From Firmicutes bacterium HGW-Firmicutes-1 (lineage in GTDB: Bacteria; Bacillota; Clostridia; Lachnospirales; Vallitaleaceae), in contig PHAG01000007.1 in assembly GCA_002841625.1 (NCBI GenBank), forward strand, positions 1 to 64,000: a DNA stretch of 64,000 nucleotides, written 5' to 3'. Position 1 is the stretch's first letter, and each line of letters opens with the position of its first letter. The position numbers and the translations under genes were made by a program. Of this stretch, positions 51,561 through 62,151 are shown in pieces. The notes under the pieces are model-generated. The model was not told the origin of the DNA. It searched no databases and saw only the letters and a list, made by a program, of their open reading frames with translations.

Positions 51561-52907
51561 ATGAATGATTTACAAAAAAAGGACATGCAGTACATATGGC
51601 ATCCCTGTTCTCAAATGAAGGATTATGAAAGCTTTCCACCAATCGTATTAGAAAGTGGTAGTGGTGCCTATTTAAAAGACGTTGATGGCAATCAATATTT
51701 AGATGCGGTTTCTTCCTGGTGGGTTAACTTATTTGGTCATTGCAATAAACGTATTAATGCGGCTATTGATAGACAAATCAATACCTTAGAACATGCTATT
51801 TTTGCTAACTTTTCTCATCGACCAGCGATTGACCTTGCAGAACGACTTGTGAAGCTTACACCAGAAGGGCTAAATAAAGTTTTTTTCTCAGACAATGGTT
51901 CTTCAGCCATAGAAGTAGCTTTAAAGTTGAGCTTTCAATATCACCAACAAACTGGAAACCCAAATAAAACGAGATTTGTTGCAATTTCAGATGGATACCA
52001 TGGGGAGACCATCGGAGCACTTTCTGTAGGAGATTTGGGTTTATATAATGAAATTTTCAAACCATTATTATTAAATACTTTTAAGCCACAGGGACCTGAC
52101 TGTTTCAGATGTCCCTATGGTCAAAAGAGAGAAGAATGTAATGCCGAGTGTTTTGAGCATATGGAAAAAACAATTATTGAAAACCACGAGCAGATTAGTG
52201 GTGTTTTAATCGAACCGATGATTCAAGGCGCAGCCGGGATGAAAATCTACTCTCCAATTTATCTGAAAAAGCTAAGAAAGCTGTGTACTGAATATAATGT
52301 ACATTTTATAGCAGATGAAATTGCGGTGGGATTTGGTCGTACTGGAAAGATGTTTGCTTGTGAACATGCAGATGTATCGCCTGATATGATGTGCCTTTCA
52401 AAAGGGATCACGGCTGGTTATATGCCACTATCAGTGACACTTATGAATGATACGATTTATGATGCATTCTATAGTGATTACACTGACTTAAGAGCTTTCA
52501 TGCATAGTCATAGCTATTCGGGTAATACATTAGCCTGTGCCATTGCCTGCGAGTCCTTGAATATATTTGAAGATGAACATATATTAGAAAGTAATCAGAA
52601 AAAAACAAAGCTGATTCGAGATATGGTTAGTACAATGTTTAAGGATCATCCCTATGTAGGAGAATTTCGACAATTAGGCATGGTAGGGGCAATCGAATTG
52701 GTTAAAGATCAGAAGACGAAAGAAGGTTTTGATTGGAAAGAACGCGTAGGATATAACATATATCAGATTGCACTTAAAAAAGGAATATTGCTTCGGCCGT
52801 TAGGAAATGTTATTTATTTTATGCCACCGTATGTTGTTGAAGAAAAAGATATTGAGTTCATGGTTTCAGGTGCGTTACAATCCATAAATGAATATTTTAG
52901 CATTTAG
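51561..52907 (+). CDS. bioA: Adenosylmethionine-8-amino-7-oxononanoate aminotransferase
   Basis: A 448-residue class III PLP aminotransferase that turns KAPA into DAPA using SAM as amino donor. Motifs are YIWHPCSQMKDYE, LDAVSSWWVNLFGH, FADNGSS-like FFSDNGSSAIEVALK, the PLP lysine in CLSKGITAGYMPLSVT, and HSYSGNTLACA. The ATG follows GAGGTAAC, which belongs to the degenerate last repeat unit. It is the last biotin gene in this cluster. Confidence 0.95.
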   Translation: MNDLQKKDMQYIWHPCSQMKDYESFPPIVLESGSGAYLKDVDGNQYLDAVSSWWVNLFGHCNKRINAAIDRQINTLEHAIFANFSHRPAIDLAERLVKLTPEGLNKVFFSDNGSSAIEVALKLSFQYHQQTGNPNKTRFVAISDGYHGETIGALSVGDLGLYNEIFKPLLLNTFKPQGPDCFRCPYGQKREECNAECFEHMEKTIIENHEQISGVLIEPMIQGAAGMKIYSPIYLKKLRKLCTEYNVHFIADEIAVGFGRTGKMFACEHADVSPDMMCLSKGITAGYMPLSVTLMNDTIYDAFYSDYTDLRAFMHSHSYSGNTLACAIACESLNIFEDEHILESNQKKTKLIRDMVSTMFKDHPYVGEFRQLGMVGAIELVKDQKTKEGFDWKERVGYNIYQIALKKGILLRPLGNVIYFMPPYVVEEKDIEFMVSGALQSINEYFSI

Positions 52908-53038
52908 TAGAGCACGTCTTACAGATATAACGCCCTTAATAGAGCTTTTGGAAGAATAATTATCTACAGGTAATATATAACAAAATGAACATCTTGACAA
53001 ATACAAGTCTGACATCCATAATAATATTTATCAAACAA

Positions 53039-53045
53039 TTCGACA
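53039..53045 (+). promoter_or_regulatory. Spo0A-box match before the FIST signalling cassette
   Basis: TTCGACA in the context AATTCGACAAA is the reverse complement of TGTCGAA, with flanks that also match the extended 0A consensus. It lies 102 bp before the FIST gene. The same context occurs at 44439-44449. No clear sigma-A promoter was identified nearby. Confidence 0.5.
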
Positions 53046-53146
53046 AATATAGACAAGAATCTTGAATTGTTGTTCAATAATGAATATCCTCTATAGAAAC
53101 TAAGATAAGGAACCTCATTAATTCAAAATTGTAAGGAGAGACAGTT

Positions 53147-54286
53147 ATGAAAATTGATCAACTGATATACGCAAATAATAAATTTAAAGGTGAAGTCACC
53201 TTAGGCGATAAGGCACAATGGATTTTAGTTTTTGGAAGCAAACAATTAATTTGTCAATCAGAAATATTTGATCAAATTAAGTGTTTATATCCCAATGGTT
53301 ATATTATGGGGTGTTCATCAGCAGGAGAAATTCAAGGTTGTAATGTCGCTGATGATACATTAATTGTTACGGCCGTTTTTCTTGAGAAAAGTTCGGTCGT
53401 TTTTAGTAGATTTGAATTGGAGAACAACTCGAATTATCATATAACTGGCAAGAAAATTATGGATTCCTTGTCAGCTGAAGAATTGAAGCATGTATTTATT
53501 TTATGCGAGGGCCTAAATATCAATGGAAGCAAATTGGTAGAAGGAATGAGAGAGAACAATCAATTTAATATACCTATAACTGGCGGATTATCAGGAGATG
53601 GCTCGGAATTTAAGGCTACATATGTACTAGCAAATGATTATGCAAGGTCCAATCAAATCGTAGTTGCAGCCTTTTATGGAGATATAAACACAAGCTATGC
53701 TTCTATGGGGGGATGGGATACCTTTGGAGTTGAACGAATTGTGACGAAAGCGCGCAACAATGTACTTTATGAAATTGATGGTAAACCAGCATTGGATTTA
53801 TATAAGGAATATTTGGGTGAAAAAGCCAATGAATTACCAGCTAGCGCACTACTATTTCCACTCAGTATTAGAGAAAGGAAATCAGCTCATAGCTATGTGA
53901 GAACAATTCTAGCCGTTGATGAAGAGAAAAAAACATTAACTTTTGCTGGAGATATTCCTGTTGGTGCATATTGCCGATTAATGAAAGCCAATACAGACAA
54001 TCTAATTGATGGTTCAAGGCACGCAATTGAATTAAGTAGAGACATGATTAGTGGACAGCGTGCAGATCTGGCTATACTTATTAGTTGCATTGGTAGAAAG
54101 CTAGTGCTTAAGCAAATGGTAGACGAAGAAGTAGGCGTGGTTAAGGAGCTTATGGGAAATGATACAATTATTTCAGGATTTTATTCTTATGGAGAGATTT
54201 CTCCTTATAAGAAAGATACCACCTGTGAACTTCACAACCAAACAATGACTATTACGTTGATAGGTGAGGAGTGTTGCCATGGATGA
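53147..54286 (+). CDS. FIST domain sensory protein
   Basis: A 379-residue protein covering the FIST N-terminal (MGCSSAGEIQG, PITGGLSGDG, FYGDINTSYASMGGWDTFG) and C-terminal (ALLFPLSIRE, SCIGRKLVLKQ, GFYSYGEISPY) parts. FIST domains sense small ligands and usually work with histidine kinases. There is no membrane segment. AAGGAGA precedes the ATG. It overlaps the following kinase gene by 8 bp, so the kinase is its direct partner. Confidence 0.9.
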   Translation: MKIDQLIYANNKFKGEVTLGDKAQWILVFGSKQLICQSEIFDQIKCLYPNGYIMGCSSAGEIQGCNVADDTLIVTAVFLEKSSVVFSRFELENNSNYHITGKKIMDSLSAEELKHVFILCEGLNINGSKLVEGMRENNQFNIPITGGLSGDGSEFKATYVLANDYARSNQIVVAAFYGDINTSYASMGGWDTFGVERIVTKARNNVLYEIDGKPALDLYKEYLGEKANELPASALLFPLSIRERKSAHSYVRTILAVDEEKKTLTFAGDIPVGAYCRLMKANTDNLIDGSRHAIELSRDMISGQRADLAILISCIGRKLVLKQMVDEEVGVVKELMGNDTIISGFYSYGEISPYKKDTTCELHNQTMTITLIGEECCHG

Positions 54287-55328
54287 ATACAATATATTAT
54301 TAAAAAAACAGATTAATAAAATTTTTGGTAGTCAAGAGACTTGTGAAGGACTTCACCCTCAAGTGAAGGAATTTCTAGAACTCATCAACAGAACATATAT
54401 TGACTATGATAATGATAAAATCCTACTTGAAAGAAGTATTGACATCAGCTCTAGTGAATATATAGAAAGCATTGAAAAAATGAATAATTTGCAGGCCCAG
54501 CTTGTAAGCAATGAAAAGATGGCAGGTATTGGTGAACTTTCCGCAGGGATTGCTCATGAAATCAATAACCCCTTGGGTTTTGTACAGAGTAATATGGAAA
54601 TATTTAAAAAATATATTATAAAAATGCAAGGACTTTATGAGCTTAATCAAAATATGGTTAACTATTCGAGAAGTGAAGATGATTGTGGAAAATTATGCCA
54701 AGAAGTGTTAGCTTATATGAAAACGAATAAAATGGATGCCATTTTTAACGATTTAGAAGCCATCAATGAAGAGACACTTGATGGTCTTCAAAGAATTGAA
54801 AAAATTATTAAGAGCTTGCTAGGGTTTTCCAGAAGAGGTAATGCAGAGGAATTTGTAGATTATGATTTGAACACGGGCATTAAAGATACTTTAGTAATTG
54901 TTAATAATGAAATTAAATATAATGCCAATGTCATAGAACAACTTGAGACTATCCCTTTGATATCTGCTTTATTTGGAGAGATTAATCAAGTGCTGTTAAA
55001 TTTAATTGTGAATGCTTCTCATGCGATCAAAAGCAAAGGTATTTTTGGTAATATAACAATACATACTTTCGCTGACGAGAATTTTGTTTACTGTGAAATA
55101 ACAGATGATGGAGCCGGAATCCCTTCCAATTGCTTAAACAGGGTATTTGAACCCTTCTTTACCACGAAACCAGTTGGGAGTGGTACGGGTTTGGGTCTTA
55201 GCATTGCACATGATATTATTGTTAACAAGCATAAGGGTAATATTGATGTCAAGAGCACAATTGGAGAAGGAACTGTTTTTACGCTAACTCTACCAATTCA
55301 TAGTGAGCAGGAGCATGTTGATTATTAA
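54279..55328 (+). CDS. Soluble sensor histidine kinase
   Basis: A 349-residue kinase without membrane segments. A short N-terminal helical part precedes a coiled segment and the phosphoacceptor H93 in [14 protein letters not shown]. The ATPase has QVLLNLIVNASHAIKSK (N box), ITDDGAGIP and GTGLGLSIAHDI. It is likely to receive the signal from the FIST protein, whose gene it overlaps. GAGGAG precedes the ATG at 54279. Its kinase core is very similar to those at 55349 and 58974. Confidence 0.9.
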   Translation: MDEYNILLKKQINKIFGSQETCEGLHPQVKEFLELINRTYIDYDNDKILLERSIDISSSEYIESIEKMNNLQAQLVSNEKMAGIGELSAGIAHEINNPLGFVQSNMEIFKKYIIKMQGLYELNQNMVNYSRSEDDCGKLCQEVLAYMKTNKMDAIFNDLEAINEETLDGLQRIEKIIKSLLGFSRRGNAEEFVDYDLNTGIKDTLVIVNNEIKYNANVIEQLETIPLISALFGEINQVLLNLIVNASHAIKSKGIFGNITIHTFADENFVYCEITDDGAGIPSNCLNRVFEPFFTTKPVGSGTGLGLSIAHDIIVNKHKGNIDVKSTIGEGTVFTLTLPIHSEQEHVDY

Positions 55329-55348
55329 TCATTAAGGAGTTGTAAAAC

Positions 55349-56638
55349 ATGAGAGTACTTGTTGTAGATGATGATCGCTTCAATTTAATGGTGGCACAAG
55401 GCTATTTGCAGTATTATTTCAAGGAATATACCGTTTTTCTTTGCCAAGATCCTAAAGCAGTAATGGGTATGCTGGAAACAGAAAATATTGATATACTTTT
55501 ACTTGATATCATGATGCCTGAAATAGATGGTATAGATATCCTTAGGCAAATACGTAGCAACGAAGCATATGGTGATTTGCAAGTGATTATGTTGACTGCA
55601 ATGAATGATAGTGAAAGCTTCAAAACGTGTTTTGAAATAGGTGCAAGTGATTATGTTAGAAAGCCAATTGATATAACGGAATTTCAAGCTAGACTTAAAG
55701 CTGTGGCAAAAAATAGAAGCAATACGCTTATGCTTAAAGACATGATTGATGTGATGAAGAAACAAAACATTGAACTCAAAACGGTTAACGCTTTATTAAA
55801 AGACACTCAATTTCATTTGGTTCAATCTGAAAAGATGGCAGCGATTGGAGAGCTTGCGGCAGGAGTCGCCCATGAAATTAACAATCCCATTGGGTATATT
55901 GGCAGTAATCTTGAAACCTTATCCAATTATTTGAAAAAAATAAATGAATACTTTATTTACAATCAAGAATGCTTAGAGGGCATGGTTACGTGTTTTGAAG
56001 ATTCACAATATAAACAGATTATGGATACAATAAAAGGAAAATACAATCAACTTAAAATTGAAGCCATAACAGGAGATTTAGAAAATATTATAACAGATTC
56101 CAAAAATGGTATTCAAAGGGTTGCAGAAATTATTCAATCTCTTTTAAATCTTTCCACAACCAGTTTAGATCAAGAAAAGGATTTCTGCTTATTGGAGCTA
56201 ATCGTTAATCAGGTTTTTCTTATTGTAAAACATGAAGCGGAGAACGTGGCAGTAATAACTCAAAACAATACGATGCTTCCTGAAATCTATTGTAATGCGG
56301 GGCAAATTGGTCAAGTTCTATTGAATATACTTCTCAATGCAATTCAAGCCATTAAGTTGCAAAGTAAAGAATCTCTGGGACATATAGAAGTCAATACATA
56401 TCAAGAGGCAGATTATATGTGCATTTCAATTACAGATGATGGACCAGGAATACCAGAGGAAAATCTGGATAAAATCTACAACCCATTTTTTACTTCGAGG
56501 GATGTTGGCCAGGGTACTGGATTAGGATTAAGTATTTCCTTTGACATCATAGTTAATAAGCATAAGGGTGTATTAGATGTAAAAAGTATATTAAATGAAG
56601 GCACAACTTTTATTATTAAGCTACCAATATCGGTATAG
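55349..56638 (+). CDS. Receiver-histidine kinase hybrid
   Basis: A 429-residue protein with an N-terminal receiver domain (phosphoacceptor D53 in LLLDIMMPEIDG, K105 in RKPID) followed by a coiled linker and a complete kinase. H175 lies in [14 protein letters not shown]. The ATPase has ITDDGPGIPEE and GTGLGLSISFDI. The receiver-first order lets phosphorylation of D53 control the downstream kinase. AAGGAG precedes the ATG and the gap to the FIST-linked kinase is 20 bp. Confidence 0.9.
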   Translation: MRVLVVDDDRFNLMVAQGYLQYYFKEYTVFLCQDPKAVMGMLETENIDILLLDIMMPEIDGIDILRQIRSNEAYGDLQVIMLTAMNDSESFKTCFEIGASDYVRKPIDITEFQARLKAVAKNRSNTLMLKDMIDVMKKQNIELKTVNALLKDTQFHLVQSEKMAAIGELAAGVAHEINNPIGYIGSNLETLSNYLKKINEYFIYNQECLEGMVTCFEDSQYKQIMDTIKGKYNQLKIEAITGDLENIITDSKNGIQRVAEIIQSLLNLSTTSLDQEKDFCLLELIVNQVFLIVKHEAENVAVITQNNTMLPEIYCNAGQIGQVLLNILLNAIQAIKLQSKESLGHIEVNTYQEADYMCISITDDGPGIPEENLDKIYNPFFTSRDVGQGTGLGLSISFDIIVNKHKGVLDVKSILNEGTTFIIKLPISV

Positions 56639-56671
56639 TCACTAATGAAAAATAGTGTCAGGGAGGTTATC

Positions 56672-57841
56672 ATGAAGAAAATATTGTTTGTTGATGACGA
56701 GACTCAAATATTAAAGGCGTTAGGTAGAGTTCTTATGGATACGGATTACAAAGTAAATACAGTTGATAGTGGAGAAATGGCCTTAGAATTTCTAAAACAC
56801 AATAACGTTGATTTAATCATATCGGATATGCGAATGCCTTTTATGGACGGGTATGAATTACTGTCCAAAGTAAAATTGCTATATCCTAATATCATACGAA
56901 TTATTCTAAGTGGATATTCAGATGAAAAAGTCGTTTTCAATGCACTTCAAAAAAACATAGCTAAATTATATATTATGAAACCTTGGGAAAATGATAAGCT
57001 CTTGACAATCATTGATCAAGTATTTAAGACAGAAGAAATATTGACCTCTGTTAATTTACTAACATTAATTAATGGTACAGAACATCTGCCTACGATAAAA
57101 GAAAGCTACCAAAGAATACTTCAACTTATTGATAAGGAATCTGACTTATCTAATATTGCTCTAGAAATTGAGCGAGATCAATCAATTGCTTCAAAGCTAT
57201 TACATGTTGCAAATTCGGCATATTATAGTGCAAAAACAGGTTCGCTTAAACAAGCAATTACCTATATAGGAATTCAAAATACTAGGAATTTAGTTATTTC
57301 TACCTCAATAATTGAAGGATTTAAATCAAACAGTATTGTTAAAGAAAAAATGGAAAAAATATGGAACCATGCATTTATTACGAATAAGCTATTGAGCTTC
57401 ATTTATCAAAAACATTTGCATAAAAAGCTGCCTGAAACCTTATCTGCAACGGGGTTACTGCACAATATTGGTCTTGTATTATTTTTGAGTAACTACGGAC
57501 AAGAATATTTAAAACTTATGCTAAATGCAAAAACACAAAAAAAATGTATTGAAGAATTAGAGTTAGAGAAGTTTAAAGTGACACATAATGAAGCAGGTAG
57601 CTATCTGTTAAATTGGTGGGAATTCCCATATGCTATTGTTGAAGCTACAATGTATCATCATAAACCATTTGACGAAAACATAACGAATAATGAACTAGTA
57701 TGTGCACTTCATATTGCACAGAGATATGCATGGGACTTGATGAAAGAAGAAACGTATGAAGATTTTGATCTGCGTGTTTTTGAATATTTAAAAATATCAA
57801 AAGGTGATTTTGAGATTAGTTTGGCTTCGTTTAAATTATAA
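56672..57841 (+). CDS. Receiver-HDOD domain response regulator
   Basis: About 389 residues. The receiver has D52 in IISDMRMPFMDG. The C-terminal HDOD domain shows LASKLLHVANS-like SKLLHVANSAYYSAK, QAITYIGIQNTRNLVIST and LLHNIGLVLFLSNYG. HDOD proteins are non-catalytic relatives of HD phosphohydrolases and often control signalling or cell-cycle steps. The ATG at 56672 follows GGGAGG and is preferred over 56645. Confidence 0.9.
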   Translation: MKKILFVDDETQILKALGRVLMDTDYKVNTVDSGEMALEFLKHNNVDLIISDMRMPFMDGYELLSKVKLLYPNIIRIILSGYSDEKVVFNALQKNIAKLYIMKPWENDKLLTIIDQVFKTEEILTSVNLLTLINGTEHLPTIKESYQRILQLIDKESDLSNIALEIERDQSIASKLLHVANSAYYSAKTGSLKQAITYIGIQNTRNLVISTSIIEGFKSNSIVKEKMEKIWNHAFITNKLLSFIYQKHLHKKLPETLSATGLLHNIGLVLFLSNYGQEYLKLMLNAKTQKKCIEELELEKFKVTHNEAGSYLLNWWEFPYAIVEATMYHHKPFDENITNNELVCALHIAQRYAWDLMKEETYEDFDLRVFEYLKISKGDFEISLASFKL

Positions 57842-57885
57842 AATTCTTTGAAAAAATAGTTGTTATATATAGGGGGGGTAATACA

Positions 57886-58938
57886 GTGTATGAAAAATAT
57901 TCGGTACTATTTGTAGATGATGAAGTTAATATATTAAACTCTCTTCAAAGAGGGTTGATGGATGAAGAATATAAATGCTATTTTGCTTCAAGTGGGAAAG
58001 AAGCTTTAAAGCTTTTAGAAAAAACAAAGATCAGTGTGATCGTAAGTGATATGCGTATGCCAGAAATGGATGGACTAAAATTGCTTAAAGAAGTTGAGGA
58101 TCAGTATCCTCGAATGATTAAAATAGTACTATCAGGTTATACACAATTGCCTCAGATATTGGTAACCATAAATCAAGTAGATATTTTTAAATTTATTACC
58201 AAACCATGGAAGTTAGAAGGAGAGTTCAAAGTAGTTATTCACAAAGCCCTTGATTATTATATTATGCAAGAAGAAAATGATGAAATTAAAAAAGCCTTAC
58301 AAAATAAAAATTTAGCATATACCAACATTCTAAAAAATATTGAGGATACAGTTGCTTCGGCAAAGAAAAGCAGTGAAATTCTTGCAGAATGCGGAAAACA
58401 AATAATAGATTTTAATCGTAAAACCAGTAACCAATCAAAAGAAGTATACACGAGCTTTATAGATTTGCAAGGGAAGGTGTTTGACTTATTTATTCAAGCA
58501 GTAAAAGGTGATGAAAAAGAAACCTCATGTGAGGCATTATTTAATGAAGTTATTCAAGTTATTGAGACGTATATACCTATTTCAAATACCGAATTAAAAA
58601 CTAGTTTCCGACAAAAAGCAAAAATTTATTATAAGATTGCAGTAGCACTTTTGTTGTCATGTACATTGATATTAGAAGATTTATATAATAAAAATGGCTT
58701 GTATATTGTTGCAGCTGTTAACAATACAAATAATCCAACCATTAGTTTGATATGTCCAAAGGTAAGCTTAAATCAATCAGAGGATGCTGATAAAGAAGGT
58801 TTGTTGTTAGACATAAGAATGGATTTACTTAATTCGGTTATTGCAAATGTTGCAAAGCTGAGCAAGATGGATTTTTATGTGACCCAATTGAATGGTAGTT
58901 TGATTGCAGTATTGACATTAAGTTTACAACAGGAATAA
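57886..58938 (+). CDS. Receiver protein with unclassified C-terminal region
   Basis: A 350-residue protein. Residues 1-120 are a receiver domain with D55 in VIVSDMRMPEMDG and a conserved Lys in FITKPWK. Residues 125-350 contain a coiled segment and then a globular part (SYTSFIDLQGKVFDLF-like helices, ILEDLYNKNGLYIVAAVNN, LNGSLIAVLTLSL) that I cannot assign. The GTG start follows a G-rich ribosome site. It may be a terminal output or phosphate sink of the cassette. Confidence 0.75.
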   Translation: MYEKYSVLFVDDEVNILNSLQRGLMDEEYKCYFASSGKEALKLLEKTKISVIVSDMRMPEMDGLKLLKEVEDQYPRMIKIVLSGYTQLPQILVTINQVDIFKFITKPWKLEGEFKVVIHKALDYYIMQEENDEIKKALQNKNLAYTNILKNIEDTVASAKKSSEILAECGKQIIDFNRKTSNQSKEVYTSFIDLQGKVFDLFIQAVKGDEKETSCEALFNEVIQVIETYIPISNTELKTSFRQKAKIYYKIAVALLLSCTLILEDLYNKNGLYIVAAVNNTNNPTISLICPKVSLNQSEDADKEGLLLDIRMDLLNSVIANVAKLSKMDFYVTQLNGSLIAVLTLSLQQE

Positions 58939-58973
58939 CATTGCCTTGTAGCGAGTGAAAGGATGGTCGATCA

Positions 58974-61163
58974 ATGAGTGCACATCAGATTGCGATTTTA
59001 GTGAGTATGACTAATTCTATTGTTATGTCTCTATTATTGCTTTTATTTTCAATAAAAAGTAAAGAAAAGTATTTATTGTATTGGGCTTGGGGATGGGGTA
59101 TGTTCAGTATACACTGTATAAATCACTTGCTTTGTAGTTTCTTTTTTCATTTACCTAGTTTGAGCATTCTTACAAATTTTTTTGCTTGGATAAGTATACT
59201 TCTTATTTATAAGGGTGTTATGGTTTATAGAAATAAGAAAATTAACAAAATATATATTAGGATTAATTTAACTGCATTGCTTTTAATATACCTATTACAT
59301 ACTTTGTACAAAACAATAGATATGTTCAGTGTTTCAATATATTTTGCCTTATTGTTTTTTTGGACAGCATTTTTGATCTTTAAATATTTTACAGAAGGCT
59401 TGCTGGGAAAAGTCATAGCTGGTGGTGGATACATGGCTATGGGAATGATTTATGCGATTTCTCCTTTTTTAGCTGTAGTATTTAAGGAAGGAGTTTTTGA
59501 TCATGTTGCAATTTCTGTTATTTCCCTTTTATGTGCGATTGGATTTGTTGTATTTTATTTTGAACGAATGCATCAAATAGTGATTCTTGAAAATTCAGAA
59601 ATAAAAGCACTGCAGAGGGCATTGGAAAAATACAAGAGTCTTGCAGACTATGTAACTGATCTTGTGATTTTTATTGACAGCGATGGGAAAATAATAGATG
59701 CAAATCAAGCGGCAATCGAAAAGTACGGATATACAAAGGAAGAGCTTTTAAATAGCACAATCTATAAACTAAGAGGCTTGATGGATGTATCAATAATAAC
59801 GAATCAAATAAATACAGCAATAAATGAGGGTATTCTATTTGAGACCATTCATTATACTAAAGATGGAAGAGCTTTTCCTGTTGAAGTTAATGCAACTGGA
59901 ATACCATTTGATGGCAAGCGGATGATTGTTAACGTTATTCGAGATATCTCGGATAGAAAGAAGACAGAAGAAAACCTATTAAAGTTGACTAGAGCTGTTG
60001 AGCAAAGCTCTAGTGGGATTGTAATAACAGATATTTATAGTCATATCGAATATGTGAACCCGAATTTTACAAAAGTAACTGGATTTAAAAAGGAAGAGGT
60101 TATTGGTCAAAATCCTAGGTTTCTTACTTTGGGGCTCAATGGAGATGATAAATATAAAGAACTGTGGGGAACAATTACGGCTGGATTAGAGTGGAGAGGA
60201 GAGCTACTTTATAGAAAGAAAAATGGTGATGTCTATTGGGGTCTTACGACTATTTCTCCGGTAAAGAATGTAAATGGTGATATTGTTAATTATATTGCTA
60301 TACAAGAAGATATAACTGAAATTAAAAATCTTCATGAGAGACTTTGTCAGAGTAATTTAGAAGCCAACAAACTATTAAACGAACTTCAACTGACCCAAGG
60401 TCAACTCATTCAACAAGAAAAACTTGCAGGGGTTGGTCAATTGGCGGCAGGAGTAGCCCATGAAATTAATAATCCACTAGGTTTTGTTGCAAGTAACTTT
60501 GAGACCATGAAAAAATACATAGAAACTTTAACAGAATTATTAAAGGATAAATTACAGGGTGATTCAACTAGTAAAAAGATTACTTTTATGATGCAAGATA
60601 TTCCAGAGCTACTTAAGGACACAGAAAACGGACTCGATAGGATTACTTCTATTGTAAAAAGTCTTAAAAACTTTTCTAGAATCGAACAAACCGATATCCA
60701 ACAACCGTATGATTTAAACGAAGGAATTAGAGATTCATTAACCATAATAAATAACGAAATTAAATATTGTGCGGTAGTTCAGACTGACTTAGGTGAGATT
60801 CCAGATATCATAGCAAATGGAGGCCAAATCAACCAGGTGCTGTTGAATATTTTGGTCAACTGCACACAAGCCATCAAATCCAAATACAAAGAACCTCTAG
60901 GGTGTATCCGGATTATTACTAAATGTATAAATGATCAGGTCATTTGTATGATTGAAGATAATGGTCCAGGAATTCCTGAAGAATTAAGGGAAAAGATTTT
61001 CGCACCATTCTTTACTACAAAACAAGTTGGGCAGGGAACAGGACTCGGATTGGGAATTGCTTACGATATTATTGTTAATAAACATAAAGGACGAATTACC
61101 GCTACTGAGTCTGAATTAGGAGGTGCTTTGTTTCAGATTTGTCTTCCCATTCAAAAAACATAA
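58974..61163 (+). CDS. Membrane PAS-domain sensor histidine kinase
   Basis: A 729-residue kinase. The N-terminal third has about seven membrane helices (residues 1-200). Two PAS domains follow ([20 protein letters not shown] and [18 protein letters not shown] with PAC-like [14 protein letters not shown]). The phosphoacceptor H496 is in [14 protein letters not shown], and the ATPase has [11 protein letters not shown] and [12 protein letters not shown]. The core matches the two other kinases of the cassette. The membrane part should sense a signal at the membrane. It is the last gene before a terminator. Confidence 0.9.
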   Translation: MSAHQIAILVSMTNSIVMSLLLLLFSIKSKEKYLLYWAWGWGMFSIHCINHLLCSFFFHLPSLSILTNFFAWISILLIYKGVMVYRNKKINKIYIRINLTALLLIYLLHTLYKTIDMFSVSIYFALLFFWTAFLIFKYFTEGLLGKVIAGGGYMAMGMIYAISPFLAVVFKEGVFDHVAISVISLLCAIGFVVFYFERMHQIVILENSEIKALQRALEKYKSLADYVTDLVIFIDSDGKIIDANQAAIEKYGYTKEELLNSTIYKLRGLMDVSIITNQINTAINEGILFETIHYTKDGRAFPVEVNATGIPFDGKRMIVNVIRDISDRKKTEENLLKLTRAVEQSSSGIVITDIYSHIEYVNPNFTKVTGFKKEEVIGQNPRFLTLGLNGDDKYKELWGTITAGLEWRGELLYRKKNGDVYWGLTTISPVKNVNGDIVNYIAIQEDITEIKNLHERLCQSNLEANKLLNELQLTQGQLIQQEKLAGVGQLAAGVAHEINNPLGFVASNFETMKKYIETLTELLKDKLQGDSTSKKITFMMQDIPELLKDTENGLDRITSIVKSLKNFSRIEQTDIQQPYDLNEGIRDSLTIINNEIKYCAVVQTDLGEIPDIIANGGQINQVLLNILVNCTQAIKSKYKEPLGCIRIITKCINDQVICMIEDNGPGIPEELREKIFAPFFTTKQVGQGTGLGLGIAYDIIVNKHKGRITATESELGGALFQICLPIQKT

Positions 61164-61230
61164 GTGAAAGCACACATCAAAGCTTTCTGATTAGTAGATC
61201 TATAAGCGATGTATTCAAAATATATGAAAT

Positions 61231-61263
61231 AAACTGGGTAGAGATTTTTTCTACCCAGTTTTG
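61231..61263 (+). terminator. Terminator of the signalling cassette
   Basis: AACTGGGTAGA (61232-61242) pairs with TCTACCCAGTT (61250-61260), followed by T. Confidence 0.85.
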
Positions 61264-61292
61264 AATTTATCTAACTCAACATATTTGACTTG

Positions 61293-61733
61293 TTATAAAT
61301 CAATTCTCTTTATTTGTTGCCTTAAGTCTTTAAATAAATCAAGCATAAAAAGCTGCTCATCAATAATATGCTTCACTAATTCTTGCCAAGCCTTATTTTC
61401 CTCACCAAATTCTAACAATTCAGGATAAAAACATAAAGCTTGAGAATCATAAAGCAAAAAATCATGAATAGTCTTCTTCACTGCCCTAATATCTTTATCA
61501 TTTAAGTCTGGATTTCCTAAAATATGTTTTTTTAAGCGTTTAACGTAGGTATATAATCCGTGAAATGTTTTGTGTAAATCGTCAAGGGTAGCGACTGCCT
61601 CTTTGGGTAACTTCACATTGGATAGAGAAGCTACAATCTTTAGAAAATTAGGATGATCACTAGATATATGACTCCATAATTGAAGTTCATTGAAAATACA
61701 AGAGAATTCATTTACAAAAGTGTAACAATACAT
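61293..61733 (-). CDS. DUF2935-like helical protein, single repeat
   Basis: About 146 residues, all-helical, with FNELQLWSHISSDHPNFLKI and LYDSQALCFYPELLEFGEE. The pattern resembles one half of DUF2935 proteins, which usually have two such repeats with His and Glu residues able to bind metal. Function unknown. AGGAGG precedes the ATG at 61733. Confidence 0.55.
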   Translation of the reverse strand: MYCYTFVNEFSCIFNELQLWSHISSDHPNFLKIVASLSNVKLPKEAVATLDDLHKTFHGLYTYVKRLKKHILGNPDLNDKDIRAVKKTIHDFLLYDSQALCFYPELLEFGEENKAWQELVKHIIDEQLFMLDLFKDLRQQIKRIDL

Positions 61734-61836
61734 GCCATTTCCTCCTAAAAAATTGTACCAATACATTATATGTGAGTTATAATATTAGGTGACGGAGAAT
61801 AGGAAAGAATAATCACATTATACGAGGAGATTAAAT

Positions 61837-62076
61837 ATGAGAAAAGCTGGGATAAGTACAATTGAACTTACGAAAGAACAAAAGAAACAAGCATCGCAAG
61901 AAATCATAGAATACTTTGCTCGGGAGAGAGAAGAATCGATTGGAGATTTGGCAGGAGAGCTTATTTTGGATTTCATAACAAACAAAATCGGTCCATATTT
62001 TTATAATCAGGCAATTGTTGATGTACAAAAATACATGAGTGAAAAAATTGAAGATATGTATGGGCTTATGCACTAA
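61837..62076 (+). CDS. DUF2164 family protein
   Basis: A 79-residue protein matching DUF2164: ELTKEQKKQASQEIIEYFAR, SIGDLAGELILDFITNKIGP and YFYNQAIVDVQKYM. It is all-helical with unknown function. ACGAGGAG precedes the ATG. Confidence 0.8.
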   Translation: MRKAGISTIELTKEQKKQASQEIIEYFAREREESIGDLAGELILDFITNKIGPYFYNQAIVDVQKYMSEKIEDMYGLMH

Positions 62077-62151
62077 GCTTTTGAATAAATCTTTTCCTTT
62101 ACATAGATACTAAAGAGAACTATAAACCATTTAGTAGAAAGGAAAAGAAAT

